Shown: positions 33,575-43,404, counted from the stretch's first letter. The stretch is DNA of 55,919 nucleotides from an uncultured Oscillospiraceae bacterium (GCA_944385675.1 CALWYD010000014.1:1-55919); one strand, 5' to 3'. Numbers and translations are program-made. Notes: a model not told the origin generated them from the sequence alone.

Positions 33575-35089
33575 TCAATTGACAATCAAGGTTTCCCCGT
33601 CCATCTCTGCCGGCTTCTCAATGCCCATCAGATCCAGCATGGTGGGAGCAATATCGGCCAGACGGCCGTCCCGCAGTTTCACATTAGCCCCCACAATATA
33701 GAAGGGTACCAGATTGGTGGTGTGGGCGGTAAAAGGCTCGCCATCGGTATCAATCATACGCTCTGCGTTGCCGTGGTCGGCAGTGATCAGGGACACACCT
33801 CCCATTTTGGAGGTGGCCTCCACCACCTTGCCCACACACTCATCTACCGTGGACACGGCTTTGCAGGCCGCCTCATATACCCCGGTGTGGCCCACCATAT
33901 CACAGTTGGCAAAATTGAGAATGATTACATCATAGGCGCCGCTGAGAATTCGCTTGACTGCCTCCTCAGTGACCGCGTAGGCAGACATCTCAGGCTGCAG
34001 ATCATACGTGGCTACCTTAGGGGACGGGATAAGACACCGATCTTCTCCGGGGAACACCTGCTCCACACCACCGTTGAAAAAGAAGGTGACGTGGGCATAT
34101 TTCTCTGTTTCAGCAATGCGCAGCTGGGTCATACCCAGCTTGGAGATATACTCCCCAAAGATGTTTTCCAGCTTCTGCCGGGGATAGGCCACGGTGACAT
34201 TGGGCATGGTGGCGTCGTATTCCGTGGTACAAACAAAGAATACAGGGATAAACCCAGTGGACCGGTTAATATCTTTTAGATCCTCGTCCACCAGGCAACG
34301 AGTAATCTCCCTGGCCCGGTCGGGGCGGAAGTTAAAGAAAATCACCGAATCGTTGTCCTGAATCTGCACATTTTTCAGGCAGACCACAGGCTCCATAAAC
34401 TCGTCTGTAACACCCTTATCGTAGGAGTCCTGCACTGCCTGGGCCGCATCCGGAGCATAGGGCGCACTGCCGCAGACTATGGCATCATAGGCCCGCTGAA
34501 CCCGATCCCAGCGCTTGTCCCGATCCATAGCGTAGTAGCGGCCCATAACGGTGGCAATTTCTCCCACGCCCAGCTGCTGTATCTTGGCCTGGAGCTGCTG
34601 GACAAAGTGCTTGCCTGAGGTGGGTGGTACGTCCCGGCCATCCAGAAAACAGTGGACATAGACCTTCTTTAGCCCCTGGTCCTTGGCCATCTTCAAGAGG
34701 GCAAAGAGGTGGGTAATATGGCTGTGGACACCCCCATCGGACAAAAGTCCCATCAGATGCAGGGCAGAGCCCCACTCCCGGCAGTTAGCCATAGCCTCCA
34801 TATAAGCGGGGTTCTCAAAAAAGGCCCCCGTATCAATATCTCGGCTGATGTGGGGCAAGTCCTGAAAGACCACCCGGCCCGCGCCAATGTTTGTGTGGCC
34901 TACCTCGCTGTTGCCCATCTGTCCCTCCGGTAAGCCAACATCCAGTCCAGAAGCGGACAAACGGCAGCCCGGACACTCAGCAAAGATTCGATCCAGGTTG
35001 GGGGTGGGGGCATTGGCTACAGCGTTGCCCGCACAGGGACACTCCAAGCCAAACCCGTCCATGATAATCAATGTGGTTGGTGTTTTCAT
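33575..35089 (-). CDS. gpmI: 2,3-bisphosphoglycerate-independent phosphoglycerate mutase
   Basis: 504-residue manganese enzyme of the alkaline-phosphatase superfamily, interconverting 3- and 2-phosphoglycerate. Motifs are LIIMDGFG, the phosphoserine loop GQMGNSEVGHTNIGAGR, and GRYYAMDRDKRWDR; ADHGNAE and HT near the C terminus give metal ligands. ATG at 35089 with AAAGG is chosen over an upstream TTG. It lies 95 bases after tpiA. Confidence 0.97.
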   Translation of the reverse strand: MKTPTTLIIMDGFGLECPCAGNAVANAPTPNLDRIFAECPGCRLSASGLDVGLPEGQMGNSEVGHTNIGAGRVVFQDLPHISRDIDTGAFFENPAYMEAMANCREWGSALHLMGLLSDGGVHSHITHLFALLKMAKDQGLKKVYVHCFLDGRDVPPTSGKHFVQQLQAKIQQLGVGEIATVMGRYYAMDRDKRWDRVQRAYDAIVCGSAPYAPDAAQAVQDSYDKGVTDEFMEPVVCLKNVQIQDNDSVIFFNFRPDRAREITRCLVDEDLKDINRSTGFIPVFFVCTTEYDATMPNVTVAYPRQKLENIFGEYISKLGMTQLRIAETEKYAHVTFFFNGGVEQVFPGEDRCLIPSPKVATYDLQPEMSAYAVTEEAVKRILSGAYDVIILNFANCDMVGHTGVYEAACKAVSTVDECVGKVVEATSKMGGVSLITADHGNAERMIDTDGEPFTAHTTNLVPFYIVGANVKLRDGRLADIAPTMLDLMGIEKPAEMDGETLIVN

Positions 35090-35184
35090 AGAAACCCTTT
35101 CTTTCAATAAACCAGAAATGAGGGATTAAGAGATGCAGAAACTATACCCGCTCCCCCAACTTTTCATCCCTGACCTATTAAAAA

Positions 35185-35958
35185 TTACTCCTGATTAGCC
35201 GCGTTAATAATCTGCACAAAGTCAGCGGGCTTCAGGCTCGCGCCGCCGATGAGACCACCGTCCACATCAGGCTGGGCCAACAGTTCAGCAGCATTCTTGG
35301 CGTTCATGGATCCGCCGTACTGGATGGTGACAGAGCGGGCCACGTGGGCACCGTACAATTTGCGAATGACGGTGCGGATAGCCTGGCACACCTCACCTGC
35401 CTGTTCGGCCGTGGCGGTCTTGCCCGTGCCAATGGCCCACAAGGGCTCATAGGCAATGACTACATGGCGCATCTTCTCCGCCGGCACGTTGGCCAGAGCA
35501 CATCTAACCTGGTAGGCAATCAGTTCCATGGTCACGCCCAACTCCCGCTGCTCCAGGCTCTCCCCCACACATACGATGGGGATCAGACCCGCATTGATGG
35601 CAGCATGTACCTTCTTATTGACGGTAAAATCCGTCTCGTTGTAGTACTGTCGCCGCTCAGAGTGGCCAATAATCACATACTTAGCCCCCGCTTCTTTAAT
35701 CATTTCAGCGGTAATCTCTCCAGTATAGGCGCCATGATCTTCATAGTGGCAGGTCTCGGCACCAATGGCAATGTGGCAGTCCTTAAACAGCCGAACAGCA
35801 GCCTGAATATTGGTAGCAGGAACGCAAAGCACCACATTACACCATTTGCTCTTAGGCATGATAGGCTTGAGCTCTTCAGCAAATGCTTTGGTCTGAGACA
35901 GGGTATTGTTCATTTTCCAGTTGCCGGCGATGATGGTCTTGCGATAGCGACGGTTCAT
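35185..35958 (-). CDS. tpiA: Triosephosphate isomerase
   Basis: 257 residues. Active-site residues are in AGNWKMN (Asn, Lys), IIGHSERR (His) and AYEPLWAIGTGKTA (Glu and loop 6). It interconverts dihydroxyacetone phosphate and glyceraldehyde-3-phosphate. ATG at 35958 has GGGGGAG upstream; the longer frame to 35994 is disregarded. It lies between pgk and gpmI; the pgk-tpiA gap holds a GC-rich hairpin (about 36019-36044) without a T-run. Confidence 0.97.
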   Translation of the reverse strand: MNRRYRKTIIAGNWKMNNTLSQTKAFAEELKPIMPKSKWCNVVLCVPATNIQAAVRLFKDCHIAIGAETCHYEDHGAYTGEITAEMIKEAGAKYVIIGHSERRQYYNETDFTVNKKVHAAINAGLIPIVCVGESLEQRELGVTMELIAYQVRCALANVPAEKMRHVVIAYEPLWAIGTGKTATAEQAGEVCQAIRTVIRKLYGAHVARSVTIQYGGSMNAKNAAELLAQPDVDGGLIGGASLKPADFVQIINAANQE

Positions 35959-36063
35959 TGTCAATCTCTCCCCCAAAAAATACTTTTCTTTCAATTTTTC
36001 AGGAAACGCCGGGGCTTGGGCAAAGCCGGCCCCGGTCGTCTTCTCCTGTAAAAGTCTTATTTC

Positions 36064-37335
36064 TCATTTATCTAGTAGGCAGGCCACGCCAGGAAGCTCC
36101 TTACCCTCCATAAATTCCAGGCTGGCTCCTCCACCGGTAGAGATGTGGGTCATCTTGTCGGCGTAGCCCAGTTGCTGCACTGCGGCGGCGCTGTCCCCGC
36201 CACCGATGATGGTGATGGCGTTGCTCTTGCTCAAAGCCTCAGCCACAGCCTTGGTTCCAGCGGCAAAAGCAGCAAATTCAAACACGCCCATAGGGCCGTT
36301 CCAGATGACGGTGCCCGCGTCTTTCACCGCCTCGGAATAGGCGGCGATGGCCTTGGGACCGATATCCATGCCCATGCAGTCGTCGGGAATGTCCATGCTG
36401 TCCACCAGGATGGGCTGAGCATCAGGAGAGAACTCCTTGGCGCAGATGGTGTCCTCAGGCAGAAGGAGCTTGACACCCTTCTCCTTGGCCTTCTCCATCA
36501 TCTCATTGCAGTAGCTCAGCCAGTCCTCCTCCAGCAAGGACTTGCCTACGCGGCCGCCCTGGGCCTTCAGGAAGGTGTAAGTCATCCCGCCGCCGATGAT
36601 GATGGTGTCGGCAATCTCCAGCAGGTTGTTGATCACCCCGATCTTGGAGGACACCTTGGATCCGCCTAGGATGGCCACCAGGGGCCGCTTGGGGTTGGCC
36701 AAGGCGCCGCCGATAATATCCAGTTCCTTCTGAATCAGGAAGCCACTGACAGCAGGCAGGTAGTCGGCCACACCGGCGGTGGAGGCATGGGCACGGTGAA
36801 CTGCGCCGAAGGCGTCGGAGACATAAACTTCGGCCATATCCGCCATAGCCTTGGCCAGCGCAGGGTCGTTCTTGGTCTCCCCCTTCTCAAAGCGGGTGTT
36901 CTCCAGCAGCAGGATCTGGCCGGGCTGAAGGGCCTTCGCCTTGGCCTGGGCGTCAGGGCCTACCACATCGGCGGCCATAATGACCTGCTTTCCCAGCAGC
37001 TCGCTCAGGCGGGCGGCCACCGGAGCCAGAGACAACTGCTTGAGAGACTTCTTCCACTCCTCCTGCGTAATGGAAGCGGGATCCTTGCCCTTCTCCGCCT
37101 GCTTTTTTACATAGGAATCAAAGGTCGCCACAGGCTTGCCCATGTGAGAGCAGGCAATGACCGCCGCTCCCTGATCCAGCAGATACTGGATGGTGGGCAG
37201 AGCCGCCCGGATACGTTTGTCATCGGTGATAACACCGCTGCCGTCTTTGGCCATGGGCACGTTAAAATCACAGCGCAGCAGAACCTTTTTGCCTTTCACG
37301 TCAATGTCTTTGACCGTTTTCTTATGATAGTTCAT
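36064..37335 (-). CDS. pgk: Phosphoglycerate kinase
   Basis: 423 residues, longer than the usual about 395. Motifs are [38 protein letters not shown] and the C-terminal GGGDSAAA. The extra length is mainly a charged insertion after SHMGKP ([20 protein letters not shown]). The usual HLGRP Arg is Lys here. ATG at 37335 with AGAGGAG is chosen over an upstream TTG. It makes ATP from 1,3-bisphosphoglycerate. It is 56 bases after trmL. Confidence 0.96.
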   Translation of the reverse strand: MNYHKKTVKDIDVKGKKVLLRCDFNVPMAKDGSGVITDDKRIRAALPTIQYLLDQGAAVIACSHMGKPVATFDSYVKKQAEKGKDPASITQEEWKKSLKQLSLAPVAARLSELLGKQVIMAADVVGPDAQAKAKALQPGQILLLENTRFEKGETKNDPALAKAMADMAEVYVSDAFGAVHRAHASTAGVADYLPAVSGFLIQKELDIIGGALANPKRPLVAILGGSKVSSKIGVINNLLEIADTIIIGGGMTYTFLKAQGGRVGKSLLEEDWLSYCNEMMEKAKEKGVKLLLPEDTICAKEFSPDAQPILVDSMDIPDDCMGMDIGPKAIAAYSEAVKDAGTVIWNGPMGVFEFAAFAAGTKAVAEALSKSNAITIIGGGDSAAAVQQLGYADKMTHISTGGGASLEFMEGKELPGVACLLDK

Positions 37336-37391
37336 CCACAACGAACTCCTCTCTGTCTGATCTGGGCTAATAAAAAATTTACAACTTGTCG

Positions 37392-37886
37392 CTAAGGATG
37401 TTGGACTCCGGCCATCTCCCCTACCCCGGACAGCTCCGGAAAGCCCTGCTGCCGCAGTGCCTCATAGGCGAGAATCGCTACAGAATTGGCCAAGTTCAGG
37501 CTGCGGGCGTCCGGCCGCATGGGGATCCGAATACATCTGTGGTAATACTTCTGGCGCAGCTTCAGTGGGAGCCCAGCGGTTTCCTTCCCAAACATGAGCC
37601 AGCAGCCCGGGGCAAACCTGGCCTTGGTATAATCCTGAGGCGCTTTTGTGGTGGCCAGCCATAGGTCAGGCCGTGGGTTTTGGACAAAAAACTCTTCCAA
37701 GTTCTCGTAGACCCGCAAATCCACCATGGGCCAGTAGTCCAGCCCCGCCCGCTTCACCGCCCTGTCACTGATATCAAAGCCCAGAGGCTTGACCAAGTGC
37801 AGGCGGCTTCGCGTGGCAGCACAGGTTCTGGCAATGTTCCCGGTATTCATTGGGATTTCCGGCTCTACCAGTACAATGTTCAGCAC
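37392..37886 (-). CDS. trmL: tRNA (cytidine/uridine-34-2'-O)-methyltransferase
   Basis: 164-residue SPOUT methyltransferase, by homology modifying the wobble base of certain leucine tRNAs. Typical features are [20 protein letters not shown] at the start, FGKETAGLP and the knot [21 protein letters not shown] at 37886 follows AAGGAGG with good spacing. It heads the glycolytic gene row and has a promoter directly upstream; whether pgk is on the same transcript is not shown. Confidence 0.95.
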   Translation of the reverse strand: MLNIVLVEPEIPMNTGNIARTCAATRSRLHLVKPLGFDISDRAVKRAGLDYWPMVDLRVYENLEEFFVQNPRPDLWLATTKAPQDYTKARFAPGCWLMFGKETAGLPLKLRQKYYHRCIRIPMRPDARSLNLANSVAILAYEALRQQGFPELSGVGEMAGVQHP

Positions 37887-37916
37887 AACCGCTCCTCCTT
37901 AGTTTTGCGCGGTTTC

Positions 37917-37945
37917 ATTGTAGTCCAAAACAGAAATAATTTCAA
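37917..37945 (-). promoter_or_regulatory. Promoter of trmL (and possibly pgk operon)
   Basis: Minus strand TTGAAA, 17 bases, TACAAT; leader of about 24 bases. Confidence 0.8.
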
Positions 37946-38187
37946 CTACAAATTGGTCGAAAAATTGCAAAAAATTCAAAAAACAAGCCAAATCAGCAGC
38001 TTGAGCCTCTATTTTTTGGCATTTTTCATGTCTACGCAGCAGTTAAGAGGGTTTTTTTCGGCGTTGTGACTGACTTAATACTACACTACAGCAGACAGCT
38101 CATCCCCTATTTTATTCTCCTGTTCTGCCAGAGCCAAATTCAGACAACTCCCACTTCTTTTTGGGAAAATCTCCATCTTCATTGTCT

Positions 38188-38216
38188 TTTCTTCTCCCCC
38201 TCACCCATGCTATAAT
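38188..38216 (+). promoter_or_regulatory. Promoter of MBL-fold gene
   Basis: Extended -10 TGCTATAAT with a poor -35 TTTCTT 17 bases upstream. Confidence 0.6.
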
Positions 38217-38274
38217 ATGCATAATCACCAAATTCATGAGAAATCCGGCCTTCTGCCGGGAAAGGAGCATGGAT

Positions 38275-38886
38275 ATGAAACTAATCTGGCACGGCCACTC
38301 CTGTTTTTCTATGGAAACTGCCCAGGGCACTGTGGTCTTTGACCCTTACGAGGCGGGCTCAGTCCCCGGACTGCCCCCCCTCGATTTAACTGCCGATCTT
38401 GTGCTGTGCAGCCACGAACACCGGGACCATAACGCCCGGGAGTCTGTCCACCTCACCGGACAGAGGACAGAGGTAAAGGTAGAACAGTTGGATACCTTTC
38501 ACGATCCGGAGAGAGGAGCCCTACGGGGAACAAATCTGATTCACATTGTCACAGCAGAGGGAATGCGTCTGGCCCACCTGGGGGACCTGGGCTGTATACC
38601 CACGTCTCAGCAGCTCTCCCGACTGCAAGGAGTTGATGTGCTTTTAATCCCTGTGGGCGGCTACTACACCATTGACGGGGCCCAGGCAGCCCAACTGGCC
38701 CAATCCCTGGCTCCCCGGATTGTAGTGCCTATGCACTACCGCGGCAAAGGCTTTGGCTACGATGTCATCTCTTCTGCAGACGACTTTTTGTCTTTCCGCT
38801 CCGATGTAATTTCTTACCCGGGCAATGCTCTGGAGATTTCCCCCAACACCCCCGCCCAGACAGCCCTGCTGTCGGCTATTTTGTAA
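38275..38886 (+). CDS. Metallo-beta-lactamase-fold metal-dependent hydrolase
   Basis: 203 residues of the UlaG/L-ascorbate-6-phosphate-lactonase-like branch. Metal ligands are suggested by WHGHSC (His6, His8), SHEHRDH (His47, His49, Asp51, His52), HLGDLG and PMHYRG. ATG at 38275 follows AAAGGAG. Substrate unknown. It precedes cinA by 26 bases, so they probably share a transcript. Confidence 0.9.
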   Translation: MKLIWHGHSCFSMETAQGTVVFDPYEAGSVPGLPPLDLTADLVLCSHEHRDHNARESVHLTGQRTEVKVEQLDTFHDPERGALRGTNLIHIVTAEGMRLAHLGDLGCIPTSQQLSRLQGVDVLLIPVGGYYTIDGAQAAQLAQSLAPRIVVPMHYRGKGFGYDVISSADDFLSFRSDVISYPGNALEISPNTPAQTALLSAIL

Positions 38887-38912
38887 TTTGCTGTTTTGGA
38901 GGTCTTTTATCC

Positions 38913-40172
38913 ATGTCACACACCGTGGAAATCCTGTCCGTTGGCACCGAACTTTTGCTGGGCAACATTGCCAACACGGACGCCCAAATGCTTTCTCAGG
39001 GGCTTAGTGAGCTGGGCCTTAACGTCTATTACCACACTGTGGTTGGGGACAATCCTCAGCGTGTCAAACAGGCAGTGGCTATCGCCAAAGACCGGGCTGA
39101 TATTATCATTACCACCGGCGGTCTTGGCCCCACCTGCGACGACCTTACAAAAAATGTTTTGGCTGAATCCTTTGGCAAGCAGCTGATTTTCCACCCTGAG
39201 TGTGCCCGGCAGATTGAAAATTACTTTTCCCGCATTGGCCGCACCATGACAGAAAATAATCTGCAGCAGGCCATGCTGCCTGAAGGCTGCACCATCCTGG
39301 ACAACGACTGGGGCACCGCCCCCGGCTGTGCGTTTTTCGCGGATGGCGTACATGTTATTATGCTCCCCGGCCCCCCCAGCGAGTGCAGGCCCATGTTTCA
39401 ATACCGGGCCAAGCCTTACCTCCAGAGCCTGTCTGAAGGGGTGATTGCCTCCCACACCTTGAAGCTCTTCGGCATTGGAGAGTCCACCATGGAGGCCCAG
39501 CTGCGGGAGCAGATGAACGCCATGCACAATCCCACCTTAGCCCCCTACGCCAAAGAGGGGGAGTGTGAACTCCGGGTTACCGCCAAGGCCCCCACCGACC
39601 AGGAGGCCCAGGCCCTGCTGCGCCCCACCGTGGAGCAGATTAAGGCCCTGTTCGGCTCCAAAGTATACGGGGTGGACGTGCCCTCTCTGGAGTATGTGGT
39701 ACTGGAAGGTCTGAAGACCAAAGGGATGACCATAGGCGTAGCGGAGAGCTGCACAGGCGGTCTTATGGCCAAACGTCTAACGGATATTCCGGGGGCGTCA
39801 CAGGCATTTAAGGGAGGTGTGGTGTCCTACACCAACCAGATAAAAGCTGCAGTCCTGGGCGTACCCAAGGAAATGCTGGAACAGTATGGCCCTGTATCCG
39901 CCCAGGTGGCCCAGGCCATGGCCCAGGGAGCAAGGCGGGTGCTGAACTGTGACGTGGCGCTTTCTTCCACCGGTCTGGCCGGGCCCGCCGGAGATGACCG
40001 GGGCAATGAGGTGGGGACCATGTTCGTAGCCATCGCCACCCAGGAAAGCACCTATGTTCGGGCCCTCCATCTGGGCGCCCGCCCGGTTCGGGAGCGACTG
40101 CGCATCCAGACTGCCAGCCACGCCTTTGACCTAGCTCGGCGGTATCTGGCCGGCCTGCCCTATTCCGATTGA
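38913..40172 (+). CDS. cinA: CinA: ADP-ribose pyrophosphatase / NMN deamidase
   Basis: 419 residues with the molybdopterin-binding-like domain (VGTELLLGNIANTDAQ, ITTGGLGPTCDDLT) and the C-terminal PncC domain (VAESCTGGLMAKRLTDIPGAS, GLAGPAGD). It recycles pyridine nucleotides and is associated with competence in some Firmicutes. ATG has GGAGGT about ten bases upstream. A strong terminator follows. Confidence 0.95.
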   Translation: MSHTVEILSVGTELLLGNIANTDAQMLSQGLSELGLNVYYHTVVGDNPQRVKQAVAIAKDRADIIITTGGLGPTCDDLTKNVLAESFGKQLIFHPECARQIENYFSRIGRTMTENNLQQAMLPEGCTILDNDWGTAPGCAFFADGVHVIMLPGPPSECRPMFQYRAKPYLQSLSEGVIASHTLKLFGIGESTMEAQLREQMNAMHNPTLAPYAKEGECELRVTAKAPTDQEAQALLRPTVEQIKALFGSKVYGVDVPSLEYVVLEGLKTKGMTIGVAESCTGGLMAKRLTDIPGASQAFKGGVVSYTNQIKAAVLGVPKEMLEQYGPVSAQVAQAMAQGARRVLNCDVALSSTGLAGPAGDDRGNEVGTMFVAIATQESTYVRALHLGARPVRERLRIQTASHAFDLARRYLAGLPYSD

Positions 40173-40182
40173 ATCAATGATA

Positions 40183-40216
40183 AAAAACCGCCCCGGCTTT
40201 CGCCGGGGCGGTTTTT
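40183..40216. terminator. Bidirectional terminator cinA / anti-sigma
   Basis: 15-bp stem AAAAACCGCCCCGGC with loop TTTC and T-runs on both strands. Confidence 0.94.
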
Positions 40217-40251
40217 ACACATACGTTGCTACAATGTCTTCTAACAGACAA

Positions 40252-42093
40252 TCAATCCGCTTCGTAAGACAGGATCGTGCCGTCGCTGCCGTCAATGGTG
40301 TATTCATAGTCTCTGCCATTGACCTCAAACTCTACTTCATATTCCATCCGCCCGTCATCGTAGTCCTGTTTTACTTCCATTTTGTAGGTCTGGCTCTCGC
40401 TGACTCCCGCATGGTTCAGAGCAATGGACTTGGCCTTATCCCTGCCGATGTCGGCGGTGCTGTCGGAGGCGGGGGCACTATGGCGGTCAGTATCAAAGTC
40501 CAGAACAGATCCGTCAGAGGCCGCAATCGTGTAATCATACTCCGTGGTGCCCACCCAGAACTCAATCTCATATTCCAGGCGGCCGTTGTCCCGTTCCCGC
40601 TGCGTCTTGGTAAAAGTAGCGTCGCTCTGGCTGACACCTGCGTGCTTCAAAGCGGCAGATTTGGCCGCCTCCAGGCCAATATCAGAGGTGGTGCTGCCAG
40701 TATTCCCAGCACTACTGGTATTCCCGGCTGTGGTGCTATTCCCAGCACCACTGGTATTTCCAGCGCTGCCAGTACTGCCACCGCCAGAGGCATAGGTCTT
40801 CTGCTCCTGCTTGAGTACGGTAGCGCTGGTCAAGGCAATCTCATACTCATATTTGGTGCTGCCCACCACAAACTCCACTTCGTAGTGCTCGGCACGGCCG
40901 TCATCATACTCCAGCCAGACATTGCAATAGGCGGTGTCACTCTCCTTCACGCCGGCGTGGTTCAACGCGGCGGCTTTCGCTGCGCTCTCCCCGATGTAGG
41001 AGGAGGCGGAAGCCCCGGCGCCAGTGTTGACCATACCCCGAAGCTCGGTCTCATACTTCACCACGGAGCCGTTGCCCGCGTCAATTTCATATTCATACTT
41101 GGTCTGGTCAGTGATAAATTCCACCCCGTAAACCATGCGTCCGTCTTCCCAGTCGTAGTCCACTTCCAGGAAGGTGACAGCGGAGGCGGAGAGTCCAGCG
41201 TGGTTCACAGCGGCGGTCTTGGCTGCTTCCACGCCAATATAGGCACTCTGGCTGGCTGTTCCGCTTGTCTGGATGGTGTTGCTCACCACAATATCCGTCG
41301 GTCCATCCGCCCCGCCAATGATGCTCTCCCCTCCCTGGCTCTGGGAAGCGGAACTGCTCTGGGAGGAGTAGATGAGATTCAGCTCGTTGATGGACAGGCC
41401 CACCAGCTCCTCAAAGGTCTTCAGTCCACCGCTTCCATCTACAATAGTCTGGATAAGCGCAGCCTTGCCAGAGGAAATACCATATTCCTCCGCCTTCTGG
41501 GTGAGCTGGTCGCTGTGCTGAAGCGTCTGGGCCAGAATAGCCCCGTTAACCTGGGCAGAGGCCAGGGCGGCATCGGCCTGGGCAGTCAGTTCCTGCTGAA
41601 GCTTCTCCCCCCGCTGTACGTCCTCATCCTCCACGGTAATCAGTATAGAATTTGCCAGCTCATCCACGTAGCCGTGCTGAAGCAGGGACCCGATGATGGC
41701 ACTCATGGCCACATCCACCGGTACGCCCTTCAGTTCCATCCCTTCCAGAATAGCAGTAGCGTCCTCGTTCATAGGCGTGGCGGAAATCACTTTCTCGTTC
41801 TTGTTTACCTTCAGCTCAATACTGGGGTTGACGTCCAGAGAGACGATAGAGGCCACTTGATTGGTGCTCTGGTAATAATACCCGGCCCCACCGCCCGCAA
41901 TCACCAACGTCAAACAGGCTGCCACAGCCATGGAAATCCATCTCTTCTTACGTTTGGAAGTGGTGTCGTTCTGCATCATAGGGATCACAATTCCTTTCTG
42001 CGTCTTACAGCGGGACAGGATCTCCTCCAGGTCGTCCGGGACGGCATGATTCACTGCCTGCTCCAGGCGCCCTTCCAATTCCTTATCGGTCAT
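40252..42093 (-). CDS. RsgI-like anti-sigma factor with four PepSY repeats
   Basis: 613 residues. Cytoplasmic segment 1-50, membrane helix 53-75, then the RsgI-type SIVSLDVNPSIELKVNKNEK (82-101) and an Ala/Gln-rich helical part. A short motif IIGGADGPTDIVV (258-270) precedes four PepSY-like repeats at about 286-350, 366-430, 471-535 and 548-613. Each repeat has AKxxALNHAGV then DYDDGRMEYEVEF and YEYEID. A Gly/Ser/Thr/Asn linker spans 435-470. The start overlaps the sigma stop by 11 bases (ATGACCGATAA), so translation is coupled. It probably senses an envelope signal. Confidence 0.88.
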   Translation of the reverse strand: MTDKELEGRLEQAVNHAVPDDLEEILSRCKTQKGIVIPMMQNDTTSKRKKRWISMAVAACLTLVIAGGGAGYYYQSTNQVASIVSLDVNPSIELKVNKNEKVISATPMNEDATAILEGMELKGVPVDVAMSAIIGSLLQHGYVDELANSILITVEDEDVQRGEKLQQELTAQADAALASAQVNGAILAQTLQHSDQLTQKAEEYGISSGKAALIQTIVDGSGGLKTFEELVGLSINELNLIYSSQSSSASQSQGGESIIGGADGPTDIVVSNTIQTSGTASQSAYIGVEAAKTAAVNHAGLSASAVTFLEVDYDWEDGRMVYGVEFITDQTKYEYEIDAGNGSVVKYETELRGMVNTGAGASASSYIGESAAKAAALNHAGVKESDTAYCNVWLEYDDGRAEHYEVEFVVGSTKYEYEIALTSATVLKQEQKTYASGGGSTGSAGNTSGAGNSTTAGNTSSAGNTGSTTSDIGLEAAKSAALKHAGVSQSDATFTKTQRERDNGRLEYEIEFWVGTTEYDYTIAASDGSVLDFDTDRHSAPASDSTADIGRDKAKSIALNHAGVSESQTYKMEVKQDYDDGRMEYEVEFEVNGRDYEYTIDGSDGTILSYEAD

Positions 42094-42670
42094 TGAGGGT
42101 CCCTCCTTCCAGCTGGACTCTTAATTTTTTCAGGGCTCGATGATACTTGGACAGGACGGTGGCCAGGGGTACCTGAAGCAGAGTGGCGATTTCCCGGTGT
42201 TTCAGACCGGTAACAGCATGGAGCATCACCACTTGCCGCTCCTGGTCGGCCAGAGAGGCCAGCGCAGTCTGAAGAATCTGGCGATCCTCTGGGGTAACGG
42301 CGGGGCTGTCAGCGGGAATGGCGTCCCACTCCTCCTCGTCCAGCTGCTCCTGCCGCGCCCCCTGGCGCAGTTTCATCAGCGCCAGATTCCGGGCTACAGC
42401 CAACAACCACCCCATGGGGGAACCCTGGGGACGATACTGCTGCGCGCTGTCCCACACCCGGACAAAAGTATCCTGGGTCACATCCTGAGCGTCATGGGCG
42501 TTTTTTACATTGGACAAGGCCAGTCCGTAAACCGCCGTCCGGGTTCGGCGGTACAGCTGAGCCAGGGCCTCCCGTTCACCGGCGGCCACCCCCGAAAGCA
42601 GCCTATCCAGTTCCCTTCGTTCCTCTTCCCCGTGACGTTCCGCTGTCTGTGCTGTCAATAGCATCAGCAT
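42083..42670 (-). CDS. ECF RNA polymerase sigma factor
   Basis: 195 residues with region 2 (HDAQDVTQDTFVRVWDSAQQYRP, MGWLLAVARNLALMKLR) and region 4 (LADQERQVVMLHAVTGLKHREIATLLQVPLATVLSKYHRALK). ATG at 42670 has AGGAG nine bases upstream; ATG at 42664 is possible. It is transcribed with the overlapping anti-sigma gene. Its target promoters are unknown; the operon itself has a vegetative promoter. Confidence 0.93.
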   Translation of the reverse strand: MLMLLTAQTAERHGEEERRELDRLLSGVAAGEREALAQLYRRTRTAVYGLALSNVKNAHDAQDVTQDTFVRVWDSAQQYRPQGSPMGWLLAVARNLALMKLRQGARQEQLDEEEWDAIPADSPAVTPEDRQILQTALASLADQERQVVMLHAVTGLKHREIATLLQVPLATVLSKYHRALKKLRVQLEGGTLNDR

Positions 42671-42752
42671 GGGCCATTTCTCCTGTCATCCAAGTAATGC
42701 GTGTAGTACTCTTTTTATTGCGCAGAAAAGAAAAAAATTTTTCCCCGTCAGT

Positions 42753-42781
42753 ATTATAAAGATTGGCAGGCAAAAAAACAA
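42753..42781 (-). promoter_or_regulatory. Promoter of ECF sigma/anti-sigma operon
   Basis: Minus strand TTGTTT, 17 bases, TATAAT; leader of about 75 bases. Confidence 0.7.
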
Positions 42782-42784
42782 GGG

Positions 42785-42820
42785 CGGCGGGGAAAAAGTA
42801 CCTGCGCTTTTTCCCCGCCG
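42785..42820 (-). terminator. bioY terminator
   Basis: 14-bp stem CGGCGGGGAAAAAG with 8-base loop; on the minus strand followed by CCCTTGTTTTTTTG. It abuts the -35 of the next promoter. Confidence 0.75.
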
Positions 42821-42849
42821 TCACATCATAAATTTTGTTTTTCTCAGCA

Positions 42850-43404
42850 TTACCCCTCAGGATTCAGGCCCGCCCGAGCTAGGCGTCCCCGCAGTATCGG
42901 CCCCACTGCCATAGCCGCAACCATTTTTCCCAAATCAAAGGGAATAAAGGGGATAACACAGGTCCACAAGGCGGCCTGAAGAGGATTTTGGGTCAGAAAA
43001 CAATACCAGGCCGTCCCCAGCGCATAGCATACGGCAGTTCCTAAGATCATACCGCAGATGTGAACGGCTCTGTTTTGACTGTGGTCTATGACCCAGCCGG
43101 CTATCACTGCCATGGGCAAAAAGCCCAAGATGTACCCTCCTGTGGCCCCCGCCAGCTTACCCAGCCCCCCGGAGAAACCGGAAAATACCGGTACTCCCAC
43201 CATGCCAATCAGAATATACACCAGTACGCTAGCGCTCCCCCGTTTCCATCCCAGAAGGTACAGGGAAAAATATACCACCAGGTTGGTCAGAGTAATGGGT
43301 ACATCTCCTATGGCCACGGACATGGGGGCCAGCACACAGGTAACTGCCGCCATTACTCCTACCATAGCCAGCGCATATGTAGCGGATTTGCTCTTAGCTT
43401 CCAT
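42850..43404 (-). CDS. bioY: Biotin ECF transporter S component BioY
   Basis: 184-residue membrane protein with six hydrophobic helices that binds biotin and docks on a shared energy-coupling module. Conserved parts are LAPMSVAIGDVPITLTNL near the N terminus, GGYILGF and VIPFIPFDLGKMVAA. ATG at 43404 with GGGGAG is chosen over 43464. A BirA operator overlaps its promoter. No biotin-synthesis genes are nearby. Confidence 0.94.
   Translation of the reverse strand: MEAKSKSATYALAMVGVMAAVTCVLAPMSVAIGDVPITLTNLVVYFSLYLLGWKRGSASVLVYILIGMVGVPVFSGFSGGLGKLAGATGGYILGFLPMAVIAGWVIDHSQNRAVHICGMILGTAVCYALGTAWYCFLTQNPLQAALWTCVIPFIPFDLGKMVAAMAVGPILRGRLARAGLNPEG

Larger units (their letters stand above)
37887..38274. 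other. Divergent intergenic region trmL / MBL-fold gene
   Basis: 388 bases. It holds the trmL promoter (minus) and the extended -10 promoter of the MBL gene (plus). An A/T-rich stretch at 37945-38070 shows no frame with a ribosome-binding site. Confidence 0.5.

Noticed and set aside
40177-42096. 639-codon open frame antisense to the PepSY anti-sigma gene
   Set aside because: Shadow that follows the repeats of the real gene; overlaps the cinA terminator.
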